Source: Campylobacter ureolyticus (lineage in GTDB: Bacteria; Campylobacterota; Campylobacteria; Campylobacterales; Campylobacteraceae). From it: a stretch of DNA of 64,000 nucleotides. Where the stretch lies: positions 930,001 to 994,000 of the forward strand of contig NZ_CP053832.1 of the NCBI RefSeq assembly GCF_013372225.1. The letters run 5' to 3'. Position numbers and translations under genes: made by a program. The number at the start of each line of letters is the position of its first letter. Position 1 is the first letter of the stretch. The notes beneath the pieces were generated by a model, which was not told the origin of the DNA, did no database searches, and saw nothing but the letters and a program-made list of their open reading frames with translations. This document shows positions 57,032 to 64,000 of this stretch, piece after piece.

Positions 57032-57037
57032 ATTGTA
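57032..57037 (-). promoter_or_regulatory. Candidate -10 box of acnB
   Basis: TACAAT in TTTGCTACAATTAC on the minus strand, about 42 bases before acnB; the upstream TTTG matches the extended Campylobacter form. Confidence 0.45.
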
Positions 57038-57083
57038 GCAAATTTAATGTAATATAGTCATAAATAAATTTTTGAGGATAAAA

Positions 57084-57533
57084 GTGCAAAAAGTATATTT
57101 TAAGGCCGGTTTTATAAATTTAGAAATTTATGGTGATGAAAATGGGATAAGTGAAATAAAATTTGTTGATTTTTATAAAAATTTGCCAACAAATAATGAG
57201 AATTTAAAACTTTGTATAGATGAGTTAAGCAGATATTTTAAAGGAGATCTTAAAAGTTTTAGCGTTAAGTTAAATATAACTGGAACCAAGTTTGAAAAAA
57301 ATGTATATAACGCACTTTTAAAAATCCCTTATGGAGAGGTTAAAACATATAAAGAAATCGCTGAGTCTATAAATCATCCAAAAGCTTATCGCGCAGTTGG
57401 AAATGCAAACTCTAAAAATAAAATTCCTATCATAGTTCCTTGCCATAGAGTTGTATCAAATAGTGGAATTGGCGGATATACAGGCGGAATTAATATAAAA
57501 GAAAATCTTTTAAAAATAGAGAAATATTTATAA
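57084..57533 (+). CDS. ogt: Methylated-DNA-[protein]-cysteine methyltransferase
   Basis: Removes O6-alkyl groups from guanine onto its own cysteine. The active site IIVPCHRVVS and FEKNVYNALLKIPYGEVKTY are diagnostic. 149 residues from GTG 57084 (AGGA at proper spacing); the open frame begins earlier at a TTG that overlaps the ribosome site. Divergent from acnB. Confidence 0.93.
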   Translation: MQKVYFKAGFINLEIYGDENGISEIKFVDFYKNLPTNNENLKLCIDELSRYFKGDLKSFSVKLNITGTKFEKNVYNALLKIPYGEVKTYKEIAESINHPKAYRAVGNANSKNKIPIIVPCHRVVSNSGIGGYTGGINIKENLLKIEKYL

Positions 57534-57636
57534 ATTTTATATATTATAAGCATTTAAACAATTTTATTAAATTTACTTAATATTTACTATTTATGTTATA
57601 TACTTCGTTTTAGATTTTTTTAAGAAAGGGTGTGTT

Positions 57637-58458
57637 ATGAAAAAGATATTTTTTATTATTTTGTTTGGATTTTGTGCTTTGCTTGCTAGAAACTTAGATG
57701 AGATTAAAAAATCCAACGAAATTATAATAGGTGTTAGGACTGAATTACCACCATTTAGTCAAATAAAAGATGGTGAATTTACAGGTTTTGAGGTTGAGCT
57801 TGCAAAAGCTATAGGAAATAAAATTTTAAACAACAGTAAAGGTATAGTTAAAATAGTTGGGGTAGAAACAACAGATAGAATTCCAATGCTTAAGAATGAT
57901 AAAATTGATATAATGGTCGCAAACTTTACAATGACAGATGAGAGAAAAAAAGCAGTTGATTTTTCACTGCCTTATTTACTTGATTTTATGGGAATTTTAG
58001 CTCCAAAAAATTCATCACTTAATAAACTTTCAAGCTTTGATGGTAAAAAACTATTAGTTATACCAGGTACTACTTCAGATGAATATCTAAAATATAATAA
58101 ATCAAAAATTAAAGATGTTAAAATTGTAAAATGTGAGAATTTATATGATTGCTTGACAAAACTTAAAAATAATGAAGCTGATGGATACTTTCACACCGTC
58201 TTTGCCTTAGCAAACATAACCGTTATTGATAATGGTTTTGTTATTACAAATAAAGCCGTTGGTAAACCTGATTATATAGCTTGTGGCATAAAAAAAGGCA
58301 ACTCATCTCTTTTAAATGCAGTAAATGACGCTATCGTAAAATTAAGTAAAGAGAATTTCTTTACAAAAGCTTATGATGAGACTTTTAAAATTCACTACAA
58401 AGGAACAATCGATAAAAAGTATTTCTTAGTAGATGATATTTATAAAGTTTTTGGCTAA
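57637..58458 (+). CDS. Periplasmic amino-acid ABC substrate-binding protein
   Basis: A 273-residue solute-binding protein of family 3 (SBP_bac_3): signal peptide KKIFFIILFGFCALLA, then IIIGVRTELPPFSQI, GEFTGFEVELAKAIG and DIMVANFTMTDERKKAVDFSLPY-like ligand loops. Probably binds a polar amino acid such as cysteine, glutamate or aspartate. No permease or ATPase gene is adjacent, so it works with components elsewhere or is an orphan. Confidence 0.87.
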   Translation: MKKIFFIILFGFCALLARNLDEIKKSNEIIIGVRTELPPFSQIKDGEFTGFEVELAKAIGNKILNNSKGIVKIVGVETTDRIPMLKNDKIDIMVANFTMTDERKKAVDFSLPYLLDFMGILAPKNSSLNKLSSFDGKKLLVIPGTTSDEYLKYNKSKIKDVKIVKCENLYDCLTKLKNNEADGYFHTVFALANITVIDNGFVITNKAVGKPDYIACGIKKGNSSLLNAVNDAIVKLSKENFFTKAYDETFKIHYKGTIDKKYFLVDDIYKVFG

Positions 58459-58463
58459 ATAAA

Positions 58464-58489
58464 AAAGCTTTGGTTTTTACCAAAGCTTT
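58464..58489. terminator. Bidirectional terminator between the binding protein and copA
   Basis: Perfect 10-bp stem AAAGCTTTGG / CCAAAGCTTT (58464-58473, 58480-58489) with a 6-base loop and A and T flanks. The copA stop codon (58477-58479) sits in the loop. Confidence 0.88.
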
Positions 58490-60615
58490 AATCTAAGAGA
58501 ATTTAATACAACACTAACTGAGCTAAAACTCATAGCAAGTGCTGCGTAAGCTGGACTTAGCAAAAGTCCAAAACTAGCAAAAACTCCAGCTGCTAGTGGG
58601 ATACATAATGCATTGTAAAAAAATGCCCAAAAAAGATTTTGTTTTATAATATTCATAGTTTTATCTGAAGTCTTAATAAGTTTTAAAATTCCATTTAAAT
58701 CATTATTTATAATTAAAATATCACCAGAACTTTTAGCTATATCGCTTCCACTATTCATAGCAACACCACAATTTGCTTCTTTTAAAGAAAGTGCGTCATT
58801 TACACCATCTCCTATGAAAACAGTAACACCATTTTCTTTTTGTTTTTTAACGATTTCAAACTTTTGTTCTGGTAAAATTTGGCTAAATACTTCTTTTATT
58901 TTTAAATTTGAAGCTACAAAATCTGCTACTTTTTGGTTATCACCTGTTAGCATTATTGTATTAATTGATGCGTTATTTAGCTTATCTATTATCTCTTTTG
59001 AGTGAGATTTAACCCTATCATTTAAAGCAATGTAGCCTTTATATTTACCATCAACTGCAACTAATACTACCCCAAAACCTTTATCTAAGAAATATTCAAA
59101 TTCTTTTTTTTCAAATTTAATGTCATTTTCTAAAAGCAAATTTTCATTTCCAATAATTAAATTATCAGTTTTTAAACCATTTCCAACTAAATTTTCAAAT
59201 TTACCATTAAATTTATCAAATTTAATATCATTTTCTTTTGCGTATTTAATTATTGCTTTTGCTATTAAATGCTCGTTTAAAACCTCTAATGAAGCTACTT
59301 TGCTAAAAATTTCATCGCTTAAATTTGTTTTATAGACTTCTATTTTTCCAGAGGTTAAAGTTCCTGTTTTATCAAAAATAACATTTTTTGTATCTTTTAA
59401 AATTTCTAAAACTTCTGGATTTTTAACCAAAACACCTTTTTTTGCTAAATTTGAAATAGAACAAACTATAGCTATTGGAGTAGCAAGCCCTAAAGCACAT
59501 GGACATGAGATAACTAAAACAGAAATTGCACAAACTACTGCATATCCTAAATTTCCAAGTAAAAACCAAACTAAAAAAGTAACTAATGATATTAAAATAA
59601 CAATAGGAACAAAAATATTTGCTATTCTATCAGCAAACCTTGAAATAGGCATTTTCTTTGCACTTGCTTCACTTAATAGTTTTGTCATTCGAAAAAGCAA
59701 GGTTTCGTGATTTTGTGTAGTTATTTTAATGCTTATTACACCATTTGTATTTAAAGACCCAGCATTTACGCTATCACCTACTTTTTTATAAATTGGCAAA
59801 CTCTCCCCTGTTAAAATAGATGTATCAATCTCTGCACCGCCATCTACTATAACCCCATCTCTTGGAATTGTCATTCCATTTTTTACTAGTACCACATCGC
59901 CTATATTTAAAGTTGTAGCTAAGACTTCATCAGTTGTGCCATCTTCTTTTAGTAAAACTGCCATTTTTGGTGTTAAATTTAAAAGTGATTTTATATAATC
60001 ATCTGCTTTTGCTTTTGAGTTTTCTTCTAAAAATTTACCTAAACTAATAAAGGTTATTATCATTGCGGCTGATTCAAAATAGACATAATTAAGCTTGCTT
60101 GGGATTAAACTTGGAAATAAAAACGCAAAAGTTGAGTAAAAATATGCCGAAAAAACACCCAAAGAAACCAAAACATTCATATCAAAATTTCTATTTTTTA
60201 AAGCTTTAAAAGCATGTATAAAAAAATGTCTTCCGCAGTAAAATACAACTACTGTTGTTAAAATAAATTGCATTAATGAGTTTAAAAAGCTATGTTTTAA
60301 TCCCATGTGTAAAATCATAATAATAATAGTTAAAAAAATTGATAATAAAAGAGTATTTTTCATACGCTTTAATGCATTTTGTTTTTTTAGTGCAAGTTCT
60401 TCATAATTTGTTGCTATTTCATATCCTAATTTTTCTATCTTTTGTATTATTTTGTCTTTAATATCGTCATTTTCTATCTCAAATTCGCCTGAGTTTGCTG
60501 TAAAGCTTACATTAGCATTTTTAACACCAGGTATTTTTTTAGTAACTTTTTCAACTGCGTTTGAGCAGTTTACACAAGTCATTCCTATAATATTTAGTTT
60601 AAAAATTTGAGACAT
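58477..60615 (-). CDS. copA: Copper-exporting P-type ATPase CopA
   Basis: Pumps Cu(I) out of the cytosol. 712 residues: one heavy-metal domain with GMTCVNC, eight membrane helices, TGESLP, metal-binding CPC in SCPCALGLATP, DKTGTLTSG with the phosphorylated aspartate, and GDGVND. The nucleotide-domain SEHP motif reads NEHLIAKA, lacking the usual proline. It overlaps the chaperone gene by one base and is followed by a shared terminator. Confidence 0.93.
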   Translation of the reverse strand: MSQIFKLNIIGMTCVNCSNAVEKVTKKIPGVKNANVSFTANSGEFEIENDDIKDKIIQKIEKLGYEIATNYEELALKKQNALKRMKNTLLLSIFLTIIIMILHMGLKHSFLNSLMQFILTTVVVFYCGRHFFIHAFKALKNRNFDMNVLVSLGVFSAYFYSTFAFLFPSLIPSKLNYVYFESAAMIITFISLGKFLEENSKAKADDYIKSLLNLTPKMAVLLKEDGTTDEVLATTLNIGDVVLVKNGMTIPRDGVIVDGGAEIDTSILTGESLPIYKKVGDSVNAGSLNTNGVISIKITTQNHETLLFRMTKLLSEASAKKMPISRFADRIANIFVPIVILISLVTFLVWFLLGNLGYAVVCAISVLVISCPCALGLATPIAIVCSISNLAKKGVLVKNPEVLEILKDTKNVIFDKTGTLTSGKIEVYKTNLSDEIFSKVASLEVLNEHLIAKAIIKYAKENDIKFDKFNGKFENLVGNGLKTDNLIIGNENLLLENDIKFEKKEFEYFLDKGFGVVLVAVDGKYKGYIALNDRVKSHSKEIIDKLNNASINTIMLTGDNQKVADFVASNLKIKEVFSQILPEQKFEIVKKQKENGVTVFIGDGVNDALSLKEANCGVAMNSGSDIAKSSGDILIINNDLNGILKLIKTSDKTMNIIKQNLFWAFFYNALCIPLAAGVFASFGLLLSPAYAALAMSFSSVSVVLNSLRLKLW

Positions 60616-60815
60616 TACTTTATCTCCTTGAGCACCTCAAAACCTAAATCATTCATCTCATCGCAAAAATATTTTATTTTATCATCATCTAAATTTAATG
60701 AAACAATGCCTTTTTCAACATCTACATCAACCTTGCCAAACTCATCTTCAAAGTAGTTTTTAATAGTATTTGCACAGTTTTGGCACTTTATGTTTTTTAC
60801 CTCAAATTTTTTCAT
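60615..60815 (-). CDS. copP: Small copper chaperone (HMA domain)
   Basis: A 66-residue heavy-metal-associated protein, MKKFEVKNIKCQNCANTI with the CxxC copper site. It hands Cu(I) to CopA. ATG 60815 follows AAGGA; the open frame continues 30 residues further upstream through promoter sequence and is not used. First gene of the copper operon. Confidence 0.88.
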   Translation of the reverse strand: MKKFEVKNIKCQNCANTIKNYFEDEFGKVDVDVEKGIVSLNLDDDKIKYFCDEMNDLGFEVLKEIK

Positions 60816-60851
60816 AGAAATATCCTTTTTAAATAAGATTTTAATTAAGCA

Positions 60852-60857
60852 ATTATA
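60852..60857 (-). promoter_or_regulatory. -10 box of the copper operon
   Basis: TATAAT on the minus strand (AGTATTATAATTGC) 37 bases before the chaperone ATG. The divergent yebC promoter is 75 bases away. Confidence 0.5.
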
Positions 60858-60925
60858 ATACTTGTTATTAAATTGTTTTTTAACATTTTTATATGTTAAA
60901 ATCAACGAAATTTTAAGTTTTTGTA

Positions 60926-60934
60926 TGGTATAAT
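60926..60934 (+). promoter_or_regulatory. Extended -10 promoter of yebC
   Basis: TGG-TATAAT (60926-60934) preceded by GTTTTTGTA, the T-rich extended -10 pattern of Campylobacter sigma-70, 31 bases before yebC. Confidence 0.7.
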
Positions 60935-60965
60935 TACAGCTTTAAATTTTAAAAAGGATTTATTT

Positions 60966-61694
60966 ATGGGAAGAGCGTTTGAGTACAGAAGAGCCGCAAA
61001 AGAAGCAAGATGGGGTAAAATGAGTAGAATTTTTCCAAAACTTGGAAGATCTATAACAATAGCCGCAAAAGAAGGCGGACCAGATCCTGATATGAATCCA
61101 AAGCTAAGAACTGCAATCGCTGCTGCAAAAGCACAAAATATGCCTAAAAACAATATCGATGCAGCCATAAAAAGAGCTAGTGAAAAAGATAGTCCTAATA
61201 TCCAAACTATCCATTATGATGGCAAAGGACCACATGGATGTCTTATAATAGTAGAGTGTGCTACTGAAAACACAACAAGAACAGTTGCAAACATAAAATC
61301 AATCTTTGGAAAAAATGGTGGAGAATTTTTACCAAATGGTAGCTTATCATACATGTTTTCAAGAAAATCAGTTTTTGAAGTAAAAATGCCAAAAAGAGAT
61401 TTAGAAAGCGTTGAGCTTGATTTGATTGATTATGGAATGACTGAGATGATTGTAAATGAAGATGAAGAAGATGGTGGCGAGACAACTTTAATAATTTATG
61501 GTGAATATGAAAGCTTTGGAGAGCTAAACAATGGTATAGAAAAACTTGGTCTTGAAATAATAAACGGAAGCTTAAAATATATTGCAAACAATAAACAAGA
61601 ATTTAGCGACGATGAACTTGAAGAGATAGAAGTTTTGATAGACAAACTCGAAGAAGATGACGATGTACAAGAGGTTTATACAAATATAGCGTAA
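60966..61694 (+). CDS. yebC: YebC/PmpR-family DNA-binding regulator
   Basis: 242 residues of the TACO1/YebC family, which act as transcription regulators or relieve ribosome stalling at proline runs. [35 protein letters not shown] and [14 protein letters not shown] are diagnostic. ATG 60966 follows AAAAAGGA; the earlier in-frame ATG at 60921 lies before the promoter. 17 bases upstream of the cyclophilin gene. Confidence 0.93.
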   Translation: MGRAFEYRRAAKEARWGKMSRIFPKLGRSITIAAKEGGPDPDMNPKLRTAIAAAKAQNMPKNNIDAAIKRASEKDSPNIQTIHYDGKGPHGCLIIVECATENTTRTVANIKSIFGKNGGEFLPNGSLSYMFSRKSVFEVKMPKRDLESVELDLIDYGMTEMIVNEDEEDGGETTLIIYGEYESFGELNNGIEKLGLEIINGSLKYIANNKQEFSDDELEEIEVLIDKLEEDDDVQEVYTNIA

Positions 61695-61711
61695 TAAAAT
61701 AAAGGATAAAA

Positions 61712-62200
61712 ATGGAAAAATTAAAAGTTTTTGATATAGATAAAGATGAGTTAGCAAAATATAAATTTGCTCTGATTAAAACTGAAAAAGGCGATATTAA
61801 ATGTGAACTTTATCCAGATGAAACACCACAAACTGTAATGAATTTTGCAAGCTTAGCAAAAAGTGGCTTTTATGATGGGCTAAATTTTCACAGAGTTATA
61901 CCAAATTTTGTTATTCAGGGTGGTTGTCCTTTTGGCACCGGAACTGGAGGTCCAGGATATAGGATCAAGTGCGAATGCGATAACCAAACTCACAAACACG
62001 AAAGAGGAAGTCTTTCTATGGCTCATGCTGGACGCGATACTGGCGGAAGTCAGTTTTTTGTCTGTCACTCGGCTCAACCTCATCTTGATGGTGTGCATAC
62101 AGTTTTTGGAAAAGCCATTGATGAAGAGAGTTTAAAAGTAGTTGATAGCATAAGAGTTGGTGATAAGATAAAAACTATCGAGATAAAAGAGAGTTTATAA
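61712..62200 (+). CDS. Cyclophilin-type peptidyl-prolyl isomerase
   Basis: A cytosolic PpiB-like isomerase, 162 residues: [13 protein letters not shown] with the catalytic arginine, [33 protein letters not shown]-type active site (cited in part) and HTVFGKA. No signal peptide. Co-transcribed with yebC, followed by a terminator. Confidence 0.93.
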   Translation: MEKLKVFDIDKDELAKYKFALIKTEKGDIKCELYPDETPQTVMNFASLAKSGFYDGLNFHRVIPNFVIQGGCPFGTGTGGPGYRIKCECDNQTHKHERGSLSMAHAGRDTGGSQFFVCHSAQPHLDGVHTVFGKAIDEESLKVVDSIRVGDKIKTIEIKESL

Positions 62201-62220
62201 ACTCCAACTTTAAAATAATT

Positions 62221-62252
62221 AAAAAAGAGTTACTTTAATTGTGGCTCTTTTT
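62221..62252 (+). terminator. Terminator after the cyclophilin gene
   Basis: AAAAAGAGTTAC pairs with GTGGCTCTTTTT (two G-U pairs) around seven bases, with the T-run built into the right arm, 21 bases past the stop. Confidence 0.85.
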
Positions 62253-62385
62253 ACCACATTAAGCTTTTAAAAAAATGTTTAAAATTTTTAATAAATACCA
62301 ATTTTGCAAATATAAATTTTAAAAAGCATAGTTTTAGCTCTTTAAAAAATATATCATAAATTAAATTTAATAGTTAGCGATTTTA

Positions 62386-62399
62386 TGGTATTATTACCA
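62386..62399 (+). promoter_or_regulatory. Small palindrome before the HlyD-like gene
   Basis: TGGTA-TTAT-TACCA, 23 bases before the ATG, overlapping a possible -10 (TATTAT). A candidate repressor site; short, so it may be chance. Confidence 0.3.
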
Positions 62400-62422
62400 C
62401 ATCTTAATGTTAGGTTTATAAT

Positions 62423-63394
62423 ATGAAAAAAGCTGTTACTATTTTACTTATTATTGGTTTTATCATTATTGGATATTTCTTTTTTCAAAAACAAAATTTG
62501 CTTAAAAACAATGAGCTTGTCTTTTATGGAAATATTGACTCGCAAACCTCAACACTTTCATTTAGATTTTTAGGTGAAATTTCAGAAATTTATAAAGATG
62601 AAGGGAATTTAGTTAAGGCTGGAGATAAGCTTGCAGAACTTGATAAAAGCTATCTTTTAAATAAATTAGATGAACTAAAATCTCAAATTTCATTAAATGA
62701 AATAAAACTTTCTAAGCTTGAAAAAGGTTTTAGACAAGAAGATATAGCTAAAGCAAAGGCAAATTTAGATATCTCAAAAGCAAGTTTAAATGAAGCAAGG
62801 ATAAGTTTTAATAGACAAGCAAAACTCATAAAACTAAAAGCAACATCACAAGATGCCTATACAAAAGCTAAATCAAACCTAGAAAGTCTTGAAGCAAATT
62901 TTGATCTTGCAAAAGCAGAATATGAAAAGCTAAAAAATGGTTATGAAAAAGAAGATATTGCATCACAAATCGAACTTATAAACTCACTTAAAATAAATGC
63001 CGAAAAAATTAAATTAGATATACAAAACTATTCATTGACTTCACCAATTGATGGCATTATACAGACTAAATTTAAAGAAATTGGTGAAATTGCAAACCCG
63101 GGCGAACCCGTTTTTGAAATATCGAAAAAAGATAATTTTTTTGTTAGAGCCTATATAGATGAGCCATACATGGGAAAAATTAAAATTGGAGATAAAGTTT
63201 TAGTGTATTCAGATATTAAAGATGAGCCATATAAAGGCCATATTAGCTTTATTTCAAATGTTGCTGAATTTACACCAAAAAATGTTCAAACTATAAAACT
63301 AAGAGCCGATTTGGTCTATAGATTTAAAGTAGATATTGATAAAAGTGATGATAAGCTAAAACAGGGAATGCCAGTACACATAAAACTAAAATGA
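62423..63394 (+). CDS. HlyD-family membrane fusion protein
   Basis: 323 residues: one N-terminal membrane helix (AVTILLIIGFIIIGYFFF), a split biotinyl-lipoyl domain (ISEIYKDEGNLVKAGDKLAELD and SLTSPIDGIIQTKFKEIGE, cited in part) with a long coiled-coil hairpin between (about 80-195) and a beta-barrel end. Such YbhG-like proteins bridge an inner-membrane ABC exporter to an outer-membrane channel. Its stop overlaps the ATPase start (ATGA). Confidence 0.9.
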   Translation: MKKAVTILLIIGFIIIGYFFFQKQNLLKNNELVFYGNIDSQTSTLSFRFLGEISEIYKDEGNLVKAGDKLAELDKSYLLNKLDELKSQISLNEIKLSKLEKGFRQEDIAKAKANLDISKASLNEARISFNRQAKLIKLKATSQDAYTKAKSNLESLEANFDLAKAEYEKLKNGYEKEDIASQIELINSLKINAEKIKLDIQNYSLTSPIDGIIQTKFKEIGEIANPGEPVFEISKKDNFFVRAYIDEPYMGKIKIGDKVLVYSDIKDEPYKGHISFISNVAEFTPKNVQTIKLRADLVYRFKVDIDKSDDKLKQGMPVHIKLK

Positions 63395-64000
63395 TAAAAG
63401 CTGTTAATTTAGAAAAGAAATTTAAAAATACAATTGCAATTAACAATATAAGCTTTGAAGCAAAAAGTGGTCTCATAACAGGCTTGGTAGGACCTGATGG
63501 AGCTGGAAAAACAACACTTTTAAGACTTCTTGTTGGTCTTATGAAACCAACTTCTGGAAACCTTGAAGTACTTGGCTTTAAAATGCCAAACTCAAGTCAA
63601 GAATTTTTATCAAGCATTGGATATATGCCTCAAAATTTTGGACTATACGAAGAGCTAAGCTGCTATGAAAACCTAAAGCTTTATGCTACTTTGCAAGATA
63701 TTCAAAACCAAAATGATAGAATAAATGAACTTTTAGAATTTACAAAACTAGCTCCATTTAAAAATAGATTTGCTAAAAATTTAAGTGGTGGAATGAAACA
63801 AAAGCTTGCACTTTCTTGTGCTCTAATAAGAAAGCCAAAACTTCTTTTATTAGATGAGCCCGGAGTTGGGGTTGATCCGATAGCTAGAAAAGAGCTTTGG
63901 AATATGACAAAAGAACTCCAAAAAGATGGTATTACTGTAATTTGGGCAACATCATACCAAGATGAGGCAAATTTATGCGATGAAGTCATAATGCTAAACG
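63391..64000 (+). CDS. ABC transporter ATP-binding protein, 3' end beyond window
   Basis: The first 203 codons are present and open to the edge. Walker A is VGPDGAGKTT (about 31-40), Q-loop YMPQNF, signature LSGGMKQ, Walker B LLLLDEPGVGVDP and the H-loop position reads ATSYQDE, with serine where histidine is usual. With the HlyD-like gene it forms a YbhF/G/S/R-type exporter operon whose membrane subunits should follow. In relatives the ATPase is often a fused pair, and the first half can have such an atypical H-loop. Confidence 0.9.
   Translation, partial: MIKAVNLEKKFKNTIAINNISFEAKSGLITGLVGPDGAGKTTLLRLLVGLMKPTSGNLEVLGFKMPNSSQEFLSSIGYMPQNFGLYEELSCYENLKLYATLQDIQNQNDRINELLEFTKLAPFKNRFAKNLSGGMKQKLALSCALIRKPKLLLLDEPGVGVDPIARKELWNMTKELQKDGITVIWATSYQDEANLCDEVIMLN

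Overview
The window looks like a chromosomal segment of a low-GC epsilonproteobacterium, most probably Campylobacter. I judge this from the very AT-rich coding sequence, AAGGA-type ribosome sites, frequent TTG starts, and lineage-typical genes: HobA (the epsilonproteobacterial DnaA partner), a short HolB, a TlyA rRNA methylase, and a hypF-B-C-D-E-A hydrogenase maturation cluster. From memory, several blocks match C. jejuni gene order (rppH-lysC-hobA-holB-folP-ligA-tlyA-ribF-cmoA, and ilvC-yibQ-like-dprA-ruvX); I could not run a comparison. I cannot name the species.

Layout. 1-8.1 kb (+): end of a HydE-like hydrogenase gene, then hypF, hypB, hypC, hypD, a DUF3137 membrane protein, hypE and hypA. 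8.7-10.2 kb (-): DHH phosphoesterase behind an Rrf2 regulator with three cysteines. 10.3 kb: rpsO. 10.6-11.8 kb (-): a decaying cluster with two related zinc-ribbon membrane proteins, one frameshifted, and an ankyrin-type secreted protein without an ordinary start codon. 11.9-20.5 kb (-): a ten-gene operon from rppH to cmoA. 20.7-24.0 kb (+): hemW, tatB, tatC, queA. 24.7-26.2 kb: a secreted C69 dipeptidase between two long gene-free stretches. 26.5-30.5 kb (-): a membrane protein, ruvX, dprA, a YibQ-like deacetylase and ilvC. 30.6-35.6 kb (+): rnr, holA, rpsF-ssb-rpsR and a membrane protein. 35.6-42.1 kb: dnaB, ispG, thiD, an orphan response regulator, a DUF4230 protein and ilvA.

The accessory core is 42.2-50.4 kb. 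It holds an RloC-type anticodon-nuclease ATPase (+), then on the minus strand a BcgI-like restriction-modification pair: one 678-residue protein carrying both a PD-(D/E)XK nuclease motif and an adenine methylase, plus a specificity subunit with in-frame 24-bp tandem repeats. Between them an arsenic cassette (arsR, acr3, and the first 43 or so codons of an ArsP-like permease) is bracketed by two 356-bp direct repeats, about 96% identical, each carrying a DUF4298 gene. The permease fragment ends exactly where one repeat begins. This is a defence plus metal-resistance island with a readable insertion or duplication scar.

50.4-57.0 kb (-): CoA-binding protein, ProX-like deacylase, TrmA/RumA-type methylase, SDR oxidoreductase, ankyrin protein and acnB. 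57.1-64 kb: ogt, an amino-acid binding protein, copA and its small copper chaperone (-), yebC, a cyclophilin, and the start of an HlyD/ABC export operon cut by the window edge. I saw no tRNA, rRNA, CRISPR array, insertion sequence or replication origin.
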